Positions 16,958-26,330 of a DNA stretch of 64,000 nucleotides are shown here, one piece after another (position 1 is the first letter of the stretch; the number at the start of each line of letters is the position of its first letter). The notes under the pieces are model-generated. The model saw only the letters and a program-made list of their open reading frames with translations, searched no databases and had not been told where the DNA came from. The position numbers and the translations under genes are program-made. The stretch spans positions 1-64,000 of the forward strand of contig JBCCOV010000006.1 of assembly GCA_039039985.1 (NCBI GenBank). Reading direction: 5' to 3'. Source of the stretch: JBCBWG01 sp039039985. GTDB taxonomy: Bacteria; Pseudomonadota; Alphaproteobacteria; Rhizobiales; Hyphomicrobiaceae.

Positions 16958-17599
16958 TCAATTGGACGTTTCGAAGTGCGGCAAGTGAAGTTTGACGCGG
17001 CCAATCGGCTTTTGCGGTGGAAGGCCCCACTCGCGGCCGGATTCCGCAAGCAGGCACCAGACGTAGTCTGCATGTGCGCGACGCGTCGCAATCCGAAAAG
17101 ACGTAGAGCCGTCGGCATCATCACCCATATGCCACAACCAGACATGCGCCTTGGCGAGTACGGTCGCCACGCCGGTGCCGGCGCCGAAAGCGCGCGGGTG
17201 CAAATCAATCACCACCAGCTTGGCCAGGAGGTCACGCGCGTGTGCGCCAGAAACGGCAATGGTCGCGTATTGGTCCGAGACCGTGACGAGCTGGTGATGC
17301 GTGCCATCGAGGGCCGTTTCGAGCGCGCTCATCCAGCCCGTGTCAGCATCTGGTTCAGCCGAGATCACCCACTCGTCCGGTCCCAGCCATGTGGTTTGTG
17401 TTGCCTTCGAACGGTTCGACTGCGTCACGGCCGTCGGCAGAGGAAGGCCGATGATGTCGCCCACGGCCGGTGCGAGATCTGCAGCCTGCCCGCGCAGGGT
17501 CACGTATGTCACGAACGCGATCTCTGCGATGGCAACGTCGGTTCCACGTGTCAGCGGTTCGCGATGCCCCAGGGGTGATTGCCAGCGCACATCGATCAT
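16958..17599 (-). CDS. soxG: Sarcosine oxidase gamma subunit
   Basis: This 213-residue protein is the smallest-conserved subunit of heterotetrameric sarcosine oxidase and resembles the GcvT-type N-terminal fold. Supporting segments are TTWLGPDEWVISAE, VTVSDQYATIAVSGAHARDLLAK, IDLHPRAF and FRIATRRAHADYVW. The start overlaps the soxA stop by 4 bp (17596-17599), so it is the last gene of the soxBDAG operon. The enzyme demethylates sarcosine to glycine, transferring the C1 unit to tetrahydrofolate and producing H2O2. Confidence 0.9.
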   Translation of the reverse strand: MIDVRWQSPLGHREPLTRGTDVAIAEIAFVTYVTLRGQAADLAPAVGDIIGLPLPTAVTQSNRSKATQTTWLGPDEWVISAEPDADTGWMSALETALDGTHHQLVTVSDQYATIAVSGAHARDLLAKLVVIDLHPRAFGAGTGVATVLAKAHVWLWHMGDDADGSTSFRIATRRAHADYVWCLLAESGREWGLPPQKPIGRVKLHLPHFETSN

Positions 17600-20500
17600 G
17601 TTGCTCTACCAAAGTGCTGCATGAAATTCGGTTGCGTAACACGCGCAGGTATCGGTTCGCCGTCTCGTTGGGCGACATACACGCGCTCACCGACGCGATT
17701 GCGGCCCGCATCGATTAATCCAAGCGCAATCGATCGTTCGAACGTTGGGCTGAAGTAGCTCGACGTAATGTGCCCGATCAGCGGTGTCCGCGGATCTTGT
17801 TCCTCGGCCGTTGCGATGACATGGGAGCCTTCTGCGATCACGATCGCTGGATCGTCGGTCAGGACGCCGACAAAATGGCGGCGATCAGCGCGACTTGTAT
17901 CACTTCGCGTAAGCGATCGACGGCCAATAAAGTCTGCCGAGGACTTTACAATCCAATCCATACCAAGATCGTATGGGGTTACGGTGCCGTCGGTGTCCTG
18001 GCCGACAATGATGAACCCTGTTTCTGCCCTTAGCAGATGCATACCTTCGGTACCGTATGGCGTGATGCCGTAAGGCGCGCCCTTGTCCATAATCTGTTGC
18101 CAAAGCCACAAGCCATAGCGCGCGGGAATATTGATCTCGTAGGAGAGTTCGCCGGTGAATGAGATCCGGAATGCGCGCACAGGTACACCTGCGATATGGC
18201 CCGTGCGGTGGCTCATAAAGGGAAACGCGTCGGGGTTGGGATCGATGTCGTCCAGCAGGGCACCGACGACCCGCCAGGACTCCGGCCCGCAAATGGATGC
18301 GACAGCCCACTGCTCGGTCACGGACGTCATGAAGACGTCGAGGTCCAGCCATTCGGTCTGGAGATAGTCCTCCATCCAGGACAGTACGCCGGCGGCACCA
18401 CCGGTTGTCGTCGTCAAATGGAAATGATCATCGCTGATGCACGCCGTCACACCATCATCGAAGACCATGCCGTCTTCATTCAGCATCAGGCCATAGCGAC
18501 AGCGGCCCGGCGCCAGCTTCATCCAGGCGTTCGTGTAGACCCGATTAAGAAAGGTCCGGGCATCGCGGCCGCGAATATCGATCTTGCCGAGCGTTGACGC
18601 ATCCAGCACGGCCGTCTGCGTTCGCGCGGCGACGCATTCACGCTGAACGGCATCCTCAAAGCTCTCCCCGGCTCGTGGATAGGTGCGCGCCCGCAACCAG
18701 TCACCAACAACTTCAAACGTCGCGCCTTGGTTTTTGTGCCAGGTGTGCATTGGCGTTGTTCGGCGCGGATGGAAGTGGTCGCCGACGTGCTGTCCCGCAA
18801 CGGCGCCGAACGGGACGGGCTTGAACGGCGGACGAAAGGTGGTCACGCCAACGTCCGCAATCGGTTTGCCAAGCGCGCCAGCCAAAACGCCGAAACCGTT
18901 CAGGGATGATGTCTTGCCCTGGTCCGTGCCCATGCCGAGCGTCGTATAGCGCTTCGCATGCTCGACTGAGACATAGCCCTCCCGCACCGCAAGCTGCAGA
19001 TCTTTTGACGTCACATCGTTTTGGAGGTCGACGAAGGCTCGTGTGCGGGCCGGCGGTTTGGCTGACGGCAGATCCCAAGCCGGTTCAATACCGCTTTCGC
19101 CATCGGTTGGATCGCCAGAGCAGGCTGGCGCTTGCGGCGTGTCCGTCGCGAAGCCAGCGGCCTGGGCAGCCTCTGTTCCGGCTTGCAGTCCGCTCGCGAA
19201 ACACGCGGCAAAATCGAACACGCCGTCCGCCGCGCCGGCAGAGCGTTCCGCTTGCCAGGAGCGTTCAGGACGAAACGCCTGAAGTGCGTCGTCGAACTGC
19301 AACCGTCCCCGCGACTGTGAGAAGAGGGCCACGTTCGGCGACCAGCCGCCCGACACGGCAAGGAGATCGGCATAAAGCCAACGTGGGCCACCCGTCAGCT
19401 GTTTGTTCTCGTCAAGCGACATCACACTCATATGCGACAGCCGCCTGCGCCCCTTCGTTTCGACAATCGTCGCTGATGTAAACGCTTCGATACCAAGAGA
19501 CTTGGCCTTTGCGGTGACGTTCGGCCCAGGCTCAGCGCGCGTATCGACGATGGCCGCAACCTCGGCTCCGGCCACGTGCAAATCAAAGGCTGTCATCCAC
19601 GCCTGGTCATTGTTGGTGAATACAACAGCCGTGCGCCCGGCCAGAACGCCATAGCGATGCAGATAGGTGCGCACGGCGCCGGCCAACATAATGCCGGGGC
19701 GGTCGTTGCCGTGGAAGACGAGGGGCCGCTCAATTGCGCCGGTAGCCAGAACAACCTGTGCGGCGCGCACGCGCCAGACGCGATGCCTTGGCAAATCCGC
19801 GCGTCGCGCGTGCTCCGGCACATGGTCTTGCAGCGACTCGACCAACGCAACCCAATTTTCGCCGTAGTAGCCGAAGGCGCACGTGCGCTTCAGAACTGTG
19901 ACGTCCGGCAAATGGGTGAGACCGGTTTCAACACCCTGTAGCCAATCGGCGATGCTCTGCCCGTCCATCCTTCGGCTAGACGGTTCGATAGACAGTAGCC
20001 GACCGCCGAGCTCTGGCGTTTCCTCTGCAAGAATGACGCGCGCGCCCGAAGCGGCTGCGGTTCGCGCCGCGGTCAAGCCTGCCGGCCCTGCGCCAATGAC
20101 AAGAACATCGCAGTGGCGATTGACATGTTCATAGCGGTCTGGGTCCGGCGCGGTCGGGCTTTTGCCGAGGCCGGCCGCGCGGCGGATGAGCCCCTCAAAC
20201 ATCATCCAGTTGCCCGGCGGGCCCATGAATGTCTTGTAGTAAAACCCTGCGGGCAGAAACCGCCCGAACGCATCGTTGACACTGCCAACATCAAACGCAA
20301 GCGACGGCCAGCAGTTTTGGGAGAACGCCTCAAGCCCATCGTAGATCTCAAGTTCGGTTGCACGCACGTTTGGCACGGTCCGCGCTGGGTCTGCGCCAAC
20401 CTGTACGAGCGCGGCCGGGTCGTCGCTGCCGGACCCGAGAATACCGCGGGGTCGGTGATACTTGAAACTCCGCGCGATCATGTGCACGCCGTTGGCCAGA

Positions 20501-20622
20501 AGCGCCGAGGCCAACGTGTCACCTGCGAAGCCGCTATACCGGCGCCCGTTGAAGCGAAACGAGACCGGCGCCGCGCCGTTGACGCCGGCCGGGTACTTAC
20601 GGCGAAAGGTCTGCATGCTCAT
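17596..20622 (-). CDS. soxA: Sarcosine oxidase alpha subunit
   Basis: This 1008-residue subunit has the expected order. An N-terminal 2Fe-2S-like fold comes first (FRFNGRRYSGFAGDTLASAL, LANGVHMIARSFKYHRPRG). An NAD-binding flavoprotein-type core follows (CDVLVIGAGPAGLTAARTAA, about 170-200, and LATGAIERPLVFHGNDRPG). The C-terminal GcvT-like folate domain begins at about 590 (YPRAGESFEDAVQRECVAAR, split) and contains SFTGELSYEINIP and GMHLLRAETGFIIVGQDTDG. It channels the methylene unit to tetrahydrofolate. It overlaps soxD and soxG by 4 bp each. Length is normal for the family. Confidence 0.95.
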   Translation of the reverse strand: MSMQTFRRKYPAGVNGAAPVSFRFNGRRYSGFAGDTLASALLANGVHMIARSFKYHRPRGILGSGSDDPAALVQVGADPARTVPNVRATELEIYDGLEAFSQNCWPSLAFDVGSVNDAFGRFLPAGFYYKTFMGPPGNWMMFEGLIRRAAGLGKSPTAPDPDRYEHVNRHCDVLVIGAGPAGLTAARTAAASGARVILAEETPELGGRLLSIEPSSRRMDGQSIADWLQGVETGLTHLPDVTVLKRTCAFGYYGENWVALVESLQDHVPEHARRADLPRHRVWRVRAAQVVLATGAIERPLVFHGNDRPGIMLAGAVRTYLHRYGVLAGRTAVVFTNNDQAWMTAFDLHVAGAEVAAIVDTRAEPGPNVTAKAKSLGIEAFTSATIVETKGRRRLSHMSVMSLDENKQLTGGPRWLYADLLAVSGGWSPNVALFSQSRGRLQFDDALQAFRPERSWQAERSAGAADGVFDFAACFASGLQAGTEAAQAAGFATDTPQAPACSGDPTDGESGIEPAWDLPSAKPPARTRAFVDLQNDVTSKDLQLAVREGYVSVEHAKRYTTLGMGTDQGKTSSLNGFGVLAGALGKPIADVGVTTFRPPFKPVPFGAVAGQHVGDHFHPRRTTPMHTWHKNQGATFEVVGDWLRARTYPRAGESFEDAVQRECVAARTQTAVLDASTLGKIDIRGRDARTFLNRVYTNAWMKLAPGRCRYGLMLNEDGMVFDDGVTACISDDHFHLTTTTGGAAGVLSWMEDYLQTEWLDLDVFMTSVTEQWAVASICGPESWRVVGALLDDIDPNPDAFPFMSHRTGHIAGVPVRAFRISFTGELSYEINIPARYGLWLWQQIMDKGAPYGITPYGTEGMHLLRAETGFIIVGQDTDGTVTPYDLGMDWIVKSSADFIGRRSLTRSDTSRADRRHFVGVLTDDPAIVIAEGSHVIATAEEQDPRTPLIGHITSSYFSPTFERSIALGLIDAGRNRVGERVYVAQRDGEPIPARVTQPNFMQHFGRAT

Positions 20623-20969
20623 GGAACGACCTTTGTTCCATCGTTGCCGGACCCGATCGCTGGCTCGCCGGACGGTGTCGCAAGCTGGAAGCCGGCCACT
20701 GCCGGAGGCGGCTCCCCGACCTTGTATGACGCAAGCACCTCATCGGTCGCAGTGTTGCGTAGCACGTTGAACCACTTGCCGCAGCCTGCGGTGTGGTGCC
20801 ATCTCTCGGCGAATACGCCTTTCGGATTTGATCGCATGAACACGAAGTCTGCCCAGTCCTCGTCGCTCAGGGCCTCCGGTTTCGTCGGGCGGGCGATATG
20901 CGCTTCACCTCCGTAGGAGAATTCTGATTGGTCGCGAGGGCCGCAAAACGGACAGCGTATCAGGAACAT
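20619..20969 (-). CDS. soxD: Sarcosine oxidase delta subunit
   Basis: This 116-residue zinc-binding subunit starts MFLIRCPFCGPRDQSEFSY and contains WHHTAGCGKWFNVLRNT. Together these give the Cys/His zinc site of SoxD. The ATG at 20969 follows an AAAGGA site; an upstream in-frame extension would overlap soxB and has no family support. The C-terminal tail is slightly long, ending DGTKVVP. Overlaps soxA by 4 bp. Confidence 0.92.
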   Translation of the reverse strand: MFLIRCPFCGPRDQSEFSYGGEAHIARPTKPEALSDEDWADFVFMRSNPKGVFAERWHHTAGCGKWFNVLRNTATDEVLASYKVGEPPPAVAGFQLATPSGEPAIGSGNDGTKVVP

Positions 20970-20991
20970 TCTGCAATCGTCCTTTCCGGAT

Positions 20992-22242
20992 CTAATGCGC
21001 AACGGCCGCAGCGCCGTGCTCGGCGACCAGGCGGCCGGAGGTGAAACGCTCAAGGCTGAATGGAGCGGCAATTTCGTTAGGCTCGTCATTCGCAACTAGG
21101 TCCGCGAAGACGTGGCCGGAGCCGGGTGTGGCTTTCCAGCCGCCGGTGCCCCATCCCGCATTGATATAGAAGCCCCGAACCGGCGTTTTCGAAATGATCG
21201 GGCTGGCGTCCGGGCAGACGTCGACGATGCCGCCCCAGTGCCGCATCAATTTGAGCCGCGAGAAGATTGGAAACAGTTCCAGGATTGCGGCGAGGGTTTC
21301 TTCGATGATTGGGAACGCACCGCGCTGGGTATAGGAAATGTGCGGATCGATGCCGGCACCAATCACCAGTTCGCCTTTGTCGGATTGGCTGCAGTAGGCA
21401 TGCACGGCATTCGACATGACAACGCAGTTGTGAATTGGCTTCACAGGTTCGGACACCAGGGCCTGCAGCGGATGGCTCTCAATCGGTAAGCGTATGTCAG
21501 CCATTTTCGCAATGACGCTGGTGTGGCCTGCCGCAACGCTCGCGACTTTCGGACACGTGATGTCACCGCGCGTGGTTCGCAGACCGACGATGTCGCGGCC
21601 TTGGACCTCGAGGCCCGTGACCTCGCAGTTCTCGATAATGTCGACACCGAGAGCACTTGCGGCCCGCGCGTAACCCCAGACAACGGCATCATGGCGATTG
21701 ACGCCGCCGGAGGGTTGCAATGTTCCACCGAGGACCGGGTAGCGCGCGTCCGGTGAAATCGAAATGATCGGGCAATACTCCTGCACCTGCCGCGCGTCCA
21801 ACCACTCGGCATCGACACCATTGAGCCGATTGGCTTCGACGCGTCGCCTGAGTTGGCGCATTTCATTGTCGTCATGTGCGAGGTTAATCACGCCACGATG
21901 ACTCATCATGATATTGAAATTGAGCTCTCGACCCAGCGTCTTCCAGAGCTGCATGGCATGGTCGTAGATCGCCGCGCTGGCGTCATAAAGATAGTTGGAG
22001 CGAATGATCGTTGTATTGCGGCCGGCATTTCCGCCGCCGATCCAGCCTTTCTCGATCACGGCGATGTTGGTTAAGCCGTGCTCCTTCGCCAGGTAGTAGG
22101 CCGTTGCGCAGCCGTGCCCGCCGCCGCCGATGATCACAGCGTCATAGCGCTCCTTGAGGCCAGACGATCGCCAGGCCGGTGTCCAGCCGACATGCCCGTT
22201 CAGACTGTGGCGGGCCAGCTGAAGGAGGGAGTAGTGTGACAT
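20992..22242 (-). CDS. soxB: Sarcosine oxidase beta subunit
   Basis: This 416-residue flavoprotein binds FAD through YDAVIIGGGGHGCATAYYL and the AVIEKGWIGGGNAGRNTTII segment (split). The covalent-FMN histidine of this family is probably that in SGGVNRHDAVVWGYARA. The C-terminal region contains YINAGWGTGGWKATPGSG. The beta subunit oxidises sarcosine and passes electrons to oxygen at the FMN. It is the first gene of soxBDAG; 247 bp separate it from the end of the GlxA-type regulator upstream on the same strand. Confidence 0.95.
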   Translation of the reverse strand: MSHYSLLQLARHSLNGHVGWTPAWRSSGLKERYDAVIIGGGGHGCATAYYLAKEHGLTNIAVIEKGWIGGGNAGRNTTIIRSNYLYDASAAIYDHAMQLWKTLGRELNFNIMMSHRGVINLAHDDNEMRQLRRRVEANRLNGVDAEWLDARQVQEYCPIISISPDARYPVLGGTLQPSGGVNRHDAVVWGYARAASALGVDIIENCEVTGLEVQGRDIVGLRTTRGDITCPKVASVAAGHTSVIAKMADIRLPIESHPLQALVSEPVKPIHNCVVMSNAVHAYCSQSDKGELVIGAGIDPHISYTQRGAFPIIEETLAAILELFPIFSRLKLMRHWGGIVDVCPDASPIISKTPVRGFYINAGWGTGGWKATPGSGHVFADLVANDEPNEIAAPFSLERFTSGRLVAEHGAAAVAH

Positions 22243-22489
22243 CGGTCGTCCTTGCGTTCGAGCGGACAGGCGCGTTCAAGCAGACAATAGTCCCGACGCG
22301 CCCGGGCTGGCCCGTTTGGATCGTGATCCGACGACTGTAAACCATCTCGTCGCGGTCGGCGTCTGCAAACATGATCTCAGCACTATCTCTAAGGCCGACT
22401 CTCCAGGAGTAAACAGAGGCGACGCTCGGTTGACTACCTGCGACATCAGGCGTGGCCGTTCCAAACCGGCCCGCGGCGGCGATGACGTG

Positions 22490-23476
22490 TCACGTGAACT
22501 GAAAGATCCGTCTCAAGCTCAAGCGCTCCGCGCGTGGTGAGACGCCAAAGTAGGCCCGATAACACCGGGTGAAATGGGATGACGACGTGAAACCGGTCGC
22601 AACACCGACATGGAGGATCGGCATCGACGTCTCCTGCATCAGAAGCCTGGCGCGCTGCAGTCTCAGTTCGAGGTAATAGCGCGTTGGCGTGGTCCCCAGG
22701 CGGTCGCGAAACAGCCGCTCGAGCTGGCGCTTCGACAGCTGCACCGAATCCGCAAGGGCGGCGACCGGCGTCGGGCTCTCAATGTAGGCTTCCATATGCG
22801 CAATGACGGCAAGCAGTTTCGGGTGCGTGATGCCGGTCCGGTGCTCAAGCGACATGCGTTGCGCATCATGCGGGTGTCGGACGGAGTGATGCAGCAGCAT
22901 CTCCGCCACGCGTACGGCAAGATCCTTGCCATAGTCCTGCGCGATACTGCCCACCATCATATCGAGCGGCGCGGTGCCCCCGGAGCACGTATAGCGGTTG
23001 CCGTCAGCCTCGAAGAGCGTGGCGGTGATATTGAGGTGTGGAAACTCCTCGGCGAACGGCTCGACGCTTTCCCAGTGGATTGTACATCGGTAGCCATCGA
23101 GCAGCCCTGCGCGTGCCAGCGGCAGGGCCCCGGTGCAGATTCCGCCCAAAGCGACACCATTGCGCGCCAGTTCGCGCAAGCGGGGCGCCAGCTGCGGGTG
23201 ATGGAAGGTGCCGACGCCCAGCCCGGCGCAAATCAACAGCGTACTGGCCTCGCAAGGATCCGCGAAACACCCGCCAGGCGCGGTTTCGACGCCGTTGCTC
23301 GCTTTGACCGGTTTGCCGTCGATTGTCACCGTCCGCCAATCGAACAGCTTCCGTCCTGCGATCTGGTTGGCGGCGCGCAAAGGCTCGATCGACGACGCGA
23401 ACGCCATCATCGAGAACCCCGGCAGGAGCAAAAAGTGGATCAGATCCGGCTTGCCTGGGAGAGTGCGCCCAAACAT
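22490..23476 (-). CDS. GlxA-type AraC regulator, GbdR-like
   Basis: This 328-residue regulator has an N-terminal DJ-1/PfpI-like domain (FLLLPGFSMMAFASSIEPLR, GICTGALPLARAGLLDGYR) and a C-terminal AraC DNA-binding domain (VAALADSVQLSKRQLERLF, then TSMPILHVGVATGFTSSSHF and YFGVSPRAER). In Pseudomonas, GbdR of the same architecture activates glycine betaine, dimethylglycine and sarcosine catabolism. Here the gene sits between soxBDAG and the divergent demethylation operon. I infer it controls both; the ligand is probably a methylated glycine. Confidence 0.85.
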   Translation of the reverse strand: MFGRTLPGKPDLIHFLLLPGFSMMAFASSIEPLRAANQIAGRKLFDWRTVTIDGKPVKASNGVETAPGGCFADPCEASTLLICAGLGVGTFHHPQLAPRLRELARNGVALGGICTGALPLARAGLLDGYRCTIHWESVEPFAEEFPHLNITATLFEADGNRYTCSGGTAPLDMMVGSIAQDYGKDLAVRVAEMLLHHSVRHPHDAQRMSLEHRTGITHPKLLAVIAHMEAYIESPTPVAALADSVQLSKRQLERLFRDRLGTTPTRYYLELRLQRARLLMQETSMPILHVGVATGFTSSSHFTRCYRAYFGVSPRAERLSLRRIFQFT

Positions 23477-23783
23477 GTCTCAGCCTTCAATCCAGCGGCC
23501 TAACTGATCTCTCAATCAATCGAAAGCGTCGCGAAAGCACAAGCTAATCTATCACTTGTGCCCATCGTCTTTTTCATCCCCGTGTGCTGCAAAAGCCTAA
23601 ACGTCGGTAGGCTGAATAACAAATGATCTGCAGGCCCCGCGTCCGAAAAATGTCTCCGCCGCATCCGTTGCGACAGCCACATGACGCATTTCGGCAAATT
23701 GGCGACGCCTTCAGTCCAGTGCGAAATGATCCGACGATCCATCATCATGGGCATCTGCTTCCTCCTTGTTGCGAGAGACCGCG
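23477..23783. other. Divergent regulatory region
   Basis: These 307 bp separate the start of the GlxA-type regulator (minus strand) from the start of the methyltransferase operon (plus strand). No gene or known riboswitch motif was found. It is AT-richer than the flanks around 23540-23640 and should contain the operon promoter and operator, but I cannot point to a specific site. Confidence 0.4.
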
Positions 23784-25181
23784 ATGAACACAATCGATCA
23801 CACAGCGCTATCAGCGGATGCCGACCTAGCAGGTGACGTGGGACTGCCCTCGACCGCGGCCCTGTCGCGCGAGATCCAAGGACAGATCAGCTCCGTCGAT
23901 CAGTCTGATCGCCGCGTGCCGATCAATCTACGCCAGTCCGGGCGGACACCGGTGGAAATGTTGATTTCGACGCGCGTGCGTAAATCGCCTTACTGGCATT
24001 TGTCGATGGAAGCCGGCTGTTGGCGAGCAACGGTTTACAATCGGATTTATCACCCCCGTGGCTACGTGCGCCCTGAGCAGGGTGGCGCGATGGTCGAATA
24101 TGACGCGCTGATTAATCATGTAACGTTGTGGAACGTCGCGGTTGAACGTCAGATCTGCGTCAAGGGGCCAGACGCCGAGGCATTCGTGAATTACGTGATC
24201 ACACGTGATGCGACGAAGATTAAGCCGATGCACGCGAAGTATGTCATCTTGTGTAATGAAGAGGGTGGCATTCTCAATGACCCCGTTCTCTTAAGGATAT
24301 CAGAGGACGAGTTCTGGTTTTCCATTTCTGATAGCGATCTGGAATTCTGGTTGTGCGGCGTGAACGTCGGCAAGCGGTTTGATGTCACAATTGGCGAGAT
24401 CGATGTCGCGCCGGTTCAAATCCAAGGACCGAAATCTGAAGCGCTGATGCTTGACCTGTTTGGGGGCGAAGTGCGCGACATTCCCTATTACGGTCTCATG
24501 CGCGGTCAGGTCGCCGGGCGCGACGTGATTGTGTCGCAAACCGGTTTCACCGGAGAAAAAGGCTACGAAATCTACCTCTACGATGCGACGCGTTATGCCG
24601 AAGATCTGTGGAACACGCTGTTGGAGGTCGGTGCCCGCCACAATCTCATGGTCATCGCGCCCGCCCATCACCGACGGATCGCGGCCGGAATCTTGTCCTG
24701 GGGACAAGACATCGACCAGGAGACGCTGCCGTTCCAGTGTAATCTAGCCTATCAGGTTCCGCGCAAGAAGGAAGCGGATTACATCGGCAAAGCGCGTCTC
24801 GAAGAAATCCGAAGTCAGATTGAAGCCGGCGATCCACCATTCAAAAACAAGATGGTCGGACTGGTCTTCGGTGGCTTGCCAGTAACAGACTATGCGCCGG
24901 ATTTCTGGCTAATTGCCGAACACGAGAATGGTGATCCGGTGGGATATGTCACGTCGCCTTGGTATTCACCGGAGCTGCAGACAAATATTGCACTGGGATA
25001 TGTCCCGGTTGGTTTGAGCGAAGAAGGTACGCAAGTGCATATCTGGTTGCCGGATGAATATGCAATCGGCCACGCCGGAAATACGGTTTTAGCTGAGGTG
25101 ACGTCGACGCCGTTCCGGCCGTCGGTGAATCCCAATGCCCGCGAGGTTGCAAAATATAAGGGGCGTGACTTCGCAGAGTGA
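23784..25181 (+). CDS. GcvT-fold tetrahydrofolate-dependent methyltransferase/demethylase
   Basis: This 465-residue protein has the aminomethyltransferase fold. An N-terminal extension (1-95) includes YHPRGYVRPEQGG. Folate-domain segments follow: VTLWNVAVERQICVKGPDAE, YVILCNEEGGILNDPVLLRI, QIQGPKSEALMLDLFG and VSQTGFTGEKGYEIYLYD. It is longer than GcvT or DmdA (about 365) and close to LigM-type O-demethylases (about 470), but I see no clear LigM signature. The operon continues with MetF-like and Fhs genes, which fits an enzyme forming 5-methyl-THF from a methylated substrate. DMSP, betaine or methoxy compounds are possible; the sox/DMGDH context favours a methylated amine. ATG 23784 has a GAGAG site. 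Confidence 0.82.
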   Translation: MNTIDHTALSADADLAGDVGLPSTAALSREIQGQISSVDQSDRRVPINLRQSGRTPVEMLISTRVRKSPYWHLSMEAGCWRATVYNRIYHPRGYVRPEQGGAMVEYDALINHVTLWNVAVERQICVKGPDAEAFVNYVITRDATKIKPMHAKYVILCNEEGGILNDPVLLRISEDEFWFSISDSDLEFWLCGVNVGKRFDVTIGEIDVAPVQIQGPKSEALMLDLFGGEVRDIPYYGLMRGQVAGRDVIVSQTGFTGEKGYEIYLYDATRYAEDLWNTLLEVGARHNLMVIAPAHHRRIAAGILSWGQDIDQETLPFQCNLAYQVPRKKEADYIGKARLEEIRSQIEAGDPPFKNKMVGLVFGGLPVTDYAPDFWLIAEHENGDPVGYVTSPWYSPELQTNIALGYVPVGLSEEGTQVHIWLPDEYAIGHAGNTVLAEVTSTPFRPSVNPNAREVAKYKGRDFAE

Positions 25182-25212
25182 CCTCAATCGCGTGATTTTG
25201 GAGCACCTCGCT

Positions 25213-26181
25213 ATGGGCATTAATCATTCAGTCATGGAGTGCAGCGAGAGCATGGATTTCGTGCATCTTAAGCTTAAGCGCGACTGGCTGATAAATGCAT
25301 CAATTGAAATCACGCCCAAACAGATCATGACGGGCGATCCGCTGATTGCCCGTCTCGAGAAAGGGAAATTGGTCTATATTCCCTTTCTTCCGGGACATGC
25401 GGTTGAAAGTCTCTTTGACCCTTGCCGCGTTGTGCTACCGCACGGCTTGCGGCCGGTCCCACATCTTGCCGCTCGCGCATTCGCAAGCCGTCATCAGCTT
25501 TCAGATGCATTGTCTGAGTTTGCGCACATCGGGGTCGATACGGTCTTGCTCATTGCCGGCGATCTGGCCAAGCCGGCAGGTCCGTTTGCCAATACGCTCG
25601 ACGTCCTGAATACGGAGCTGCTGGCAGAGTTCGGCTTCCGCCGCATTGCCGTTGCCGGTCATCCGCAAGGGCACCCCGTGGCGGGCTCAGACGACCTCCT
25701 TGCGGCGTTGCACGCAAAGCAGACCTATGCCGAGCGCGCCGGCGTCGAGATGTGGATCGTCACGCAGTTTACTTTCTCCGCCGAGCCATTGCTCGCCTGG
25801 CAAGCCCGCCTTGGCAAAAACGGCGTAAGGCTGCCGATCGATATCGGCCTGCCAAGCCCGGCGAAGATCCGCACGTTGCTATCGTACGCCCTCCACTGTG
25901 GCGTCGCCGCCTCGGCCAAAACGTTGATCAACAGCCCCTCGGCGCTGCGGCTGCTGGGCAAGTGGTCACCCGACGGTATCATCGACGAACTGGCCGCGCA
26001 TCGCGCGCACGTGGCCGAGCCGCAAATTCGCGGATTACATGTCTTTCCGTTCGGCGGAGTGACGACCTACCTTGAGTGGCGCAGCGACCTGATCGCGCAA
26101 TATACGGCGACGCTGTCTCAACCCGTTGAGATCGGTGATGGCTCTTCAGTGAGCGGAGAATTTGAGAGAAACCAAGTCTAA
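25213..26181 (+). CDS. Methylenetetrahydrofolate reductase-family protein
   Basis: This protein resembles MetF. The strand ASIEITPKQ near the start contains the catalytic Glu, followed by PFLPGHAVESLFDP, LSEFAHIGVDTVLLIAGD and RRIAVAGHPQGHPV. The end shows GLHVFPFGGVTTYLEW. In this context it would run backwards, oxidising 5-methyl-THF to 5,10-methylene-THF. I chose ATG 25213 (322 residues) because GGAG lies 9 bp upstream; ATGs at 25234 and 25252 are alternatives and one at 25135 overlaps the preceding gene. The flavin-binding part is shorter than in E. coli MetF. Confidence 0.83.
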   Translation: MGINHSVMECSESMDFVHLKLKRDWLINASIEITPKQIMTGDPLIARLEKGKLVYIPFLPGHAVESLFDPCRVVLPHGLRPVPHLAARAFASRHQLSDALSEFAHIGVDTVLLIAGDLAKPAGPFANTLDVLNTELLAEFGFRRIAVAGHPQGHPVAGSDDLLAALHAKQTYAERAGVEMWIVTQFTFSAEPLLAWQARLGKNGVRLPIDIGLPSPAKIRTLLSYALHCGVAASAKTLINSPSALRLLGKWSPDGIIDELAAHRAHVAEPQIRGLHVFPFGGVTTYLEWRSDLIAQYTATLSQPVEIGDGSSVSGEFERNQV

Positions 26182-26330
26182 GCTTTTGAGTTGAGGGAGT
26201 TCAGATCGGTCCGATCATGGTCGTTCGCGAATCTGCGGGACGGTCCCTGTTGAATCTGAGATGATCCAGCCTGCACGAACGGTCCGTTTGCCATGAGCCG
26301 CAAAACTCCCAGAATGAAAGGGGCACCAGA

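Noticed and set aside
22243..22489. Glycine riboswitch before soxB
   Set aside because: A GGAGAG-like string exists on the minus strand but the conserved glycine-aptamer cores do not follow.
23784..25181. Naming the first operon gene dmdA or ligM
   Set aside because: Length excludes typical DmdA and the clear LigM sequence features were not seen; only the fold is supported.
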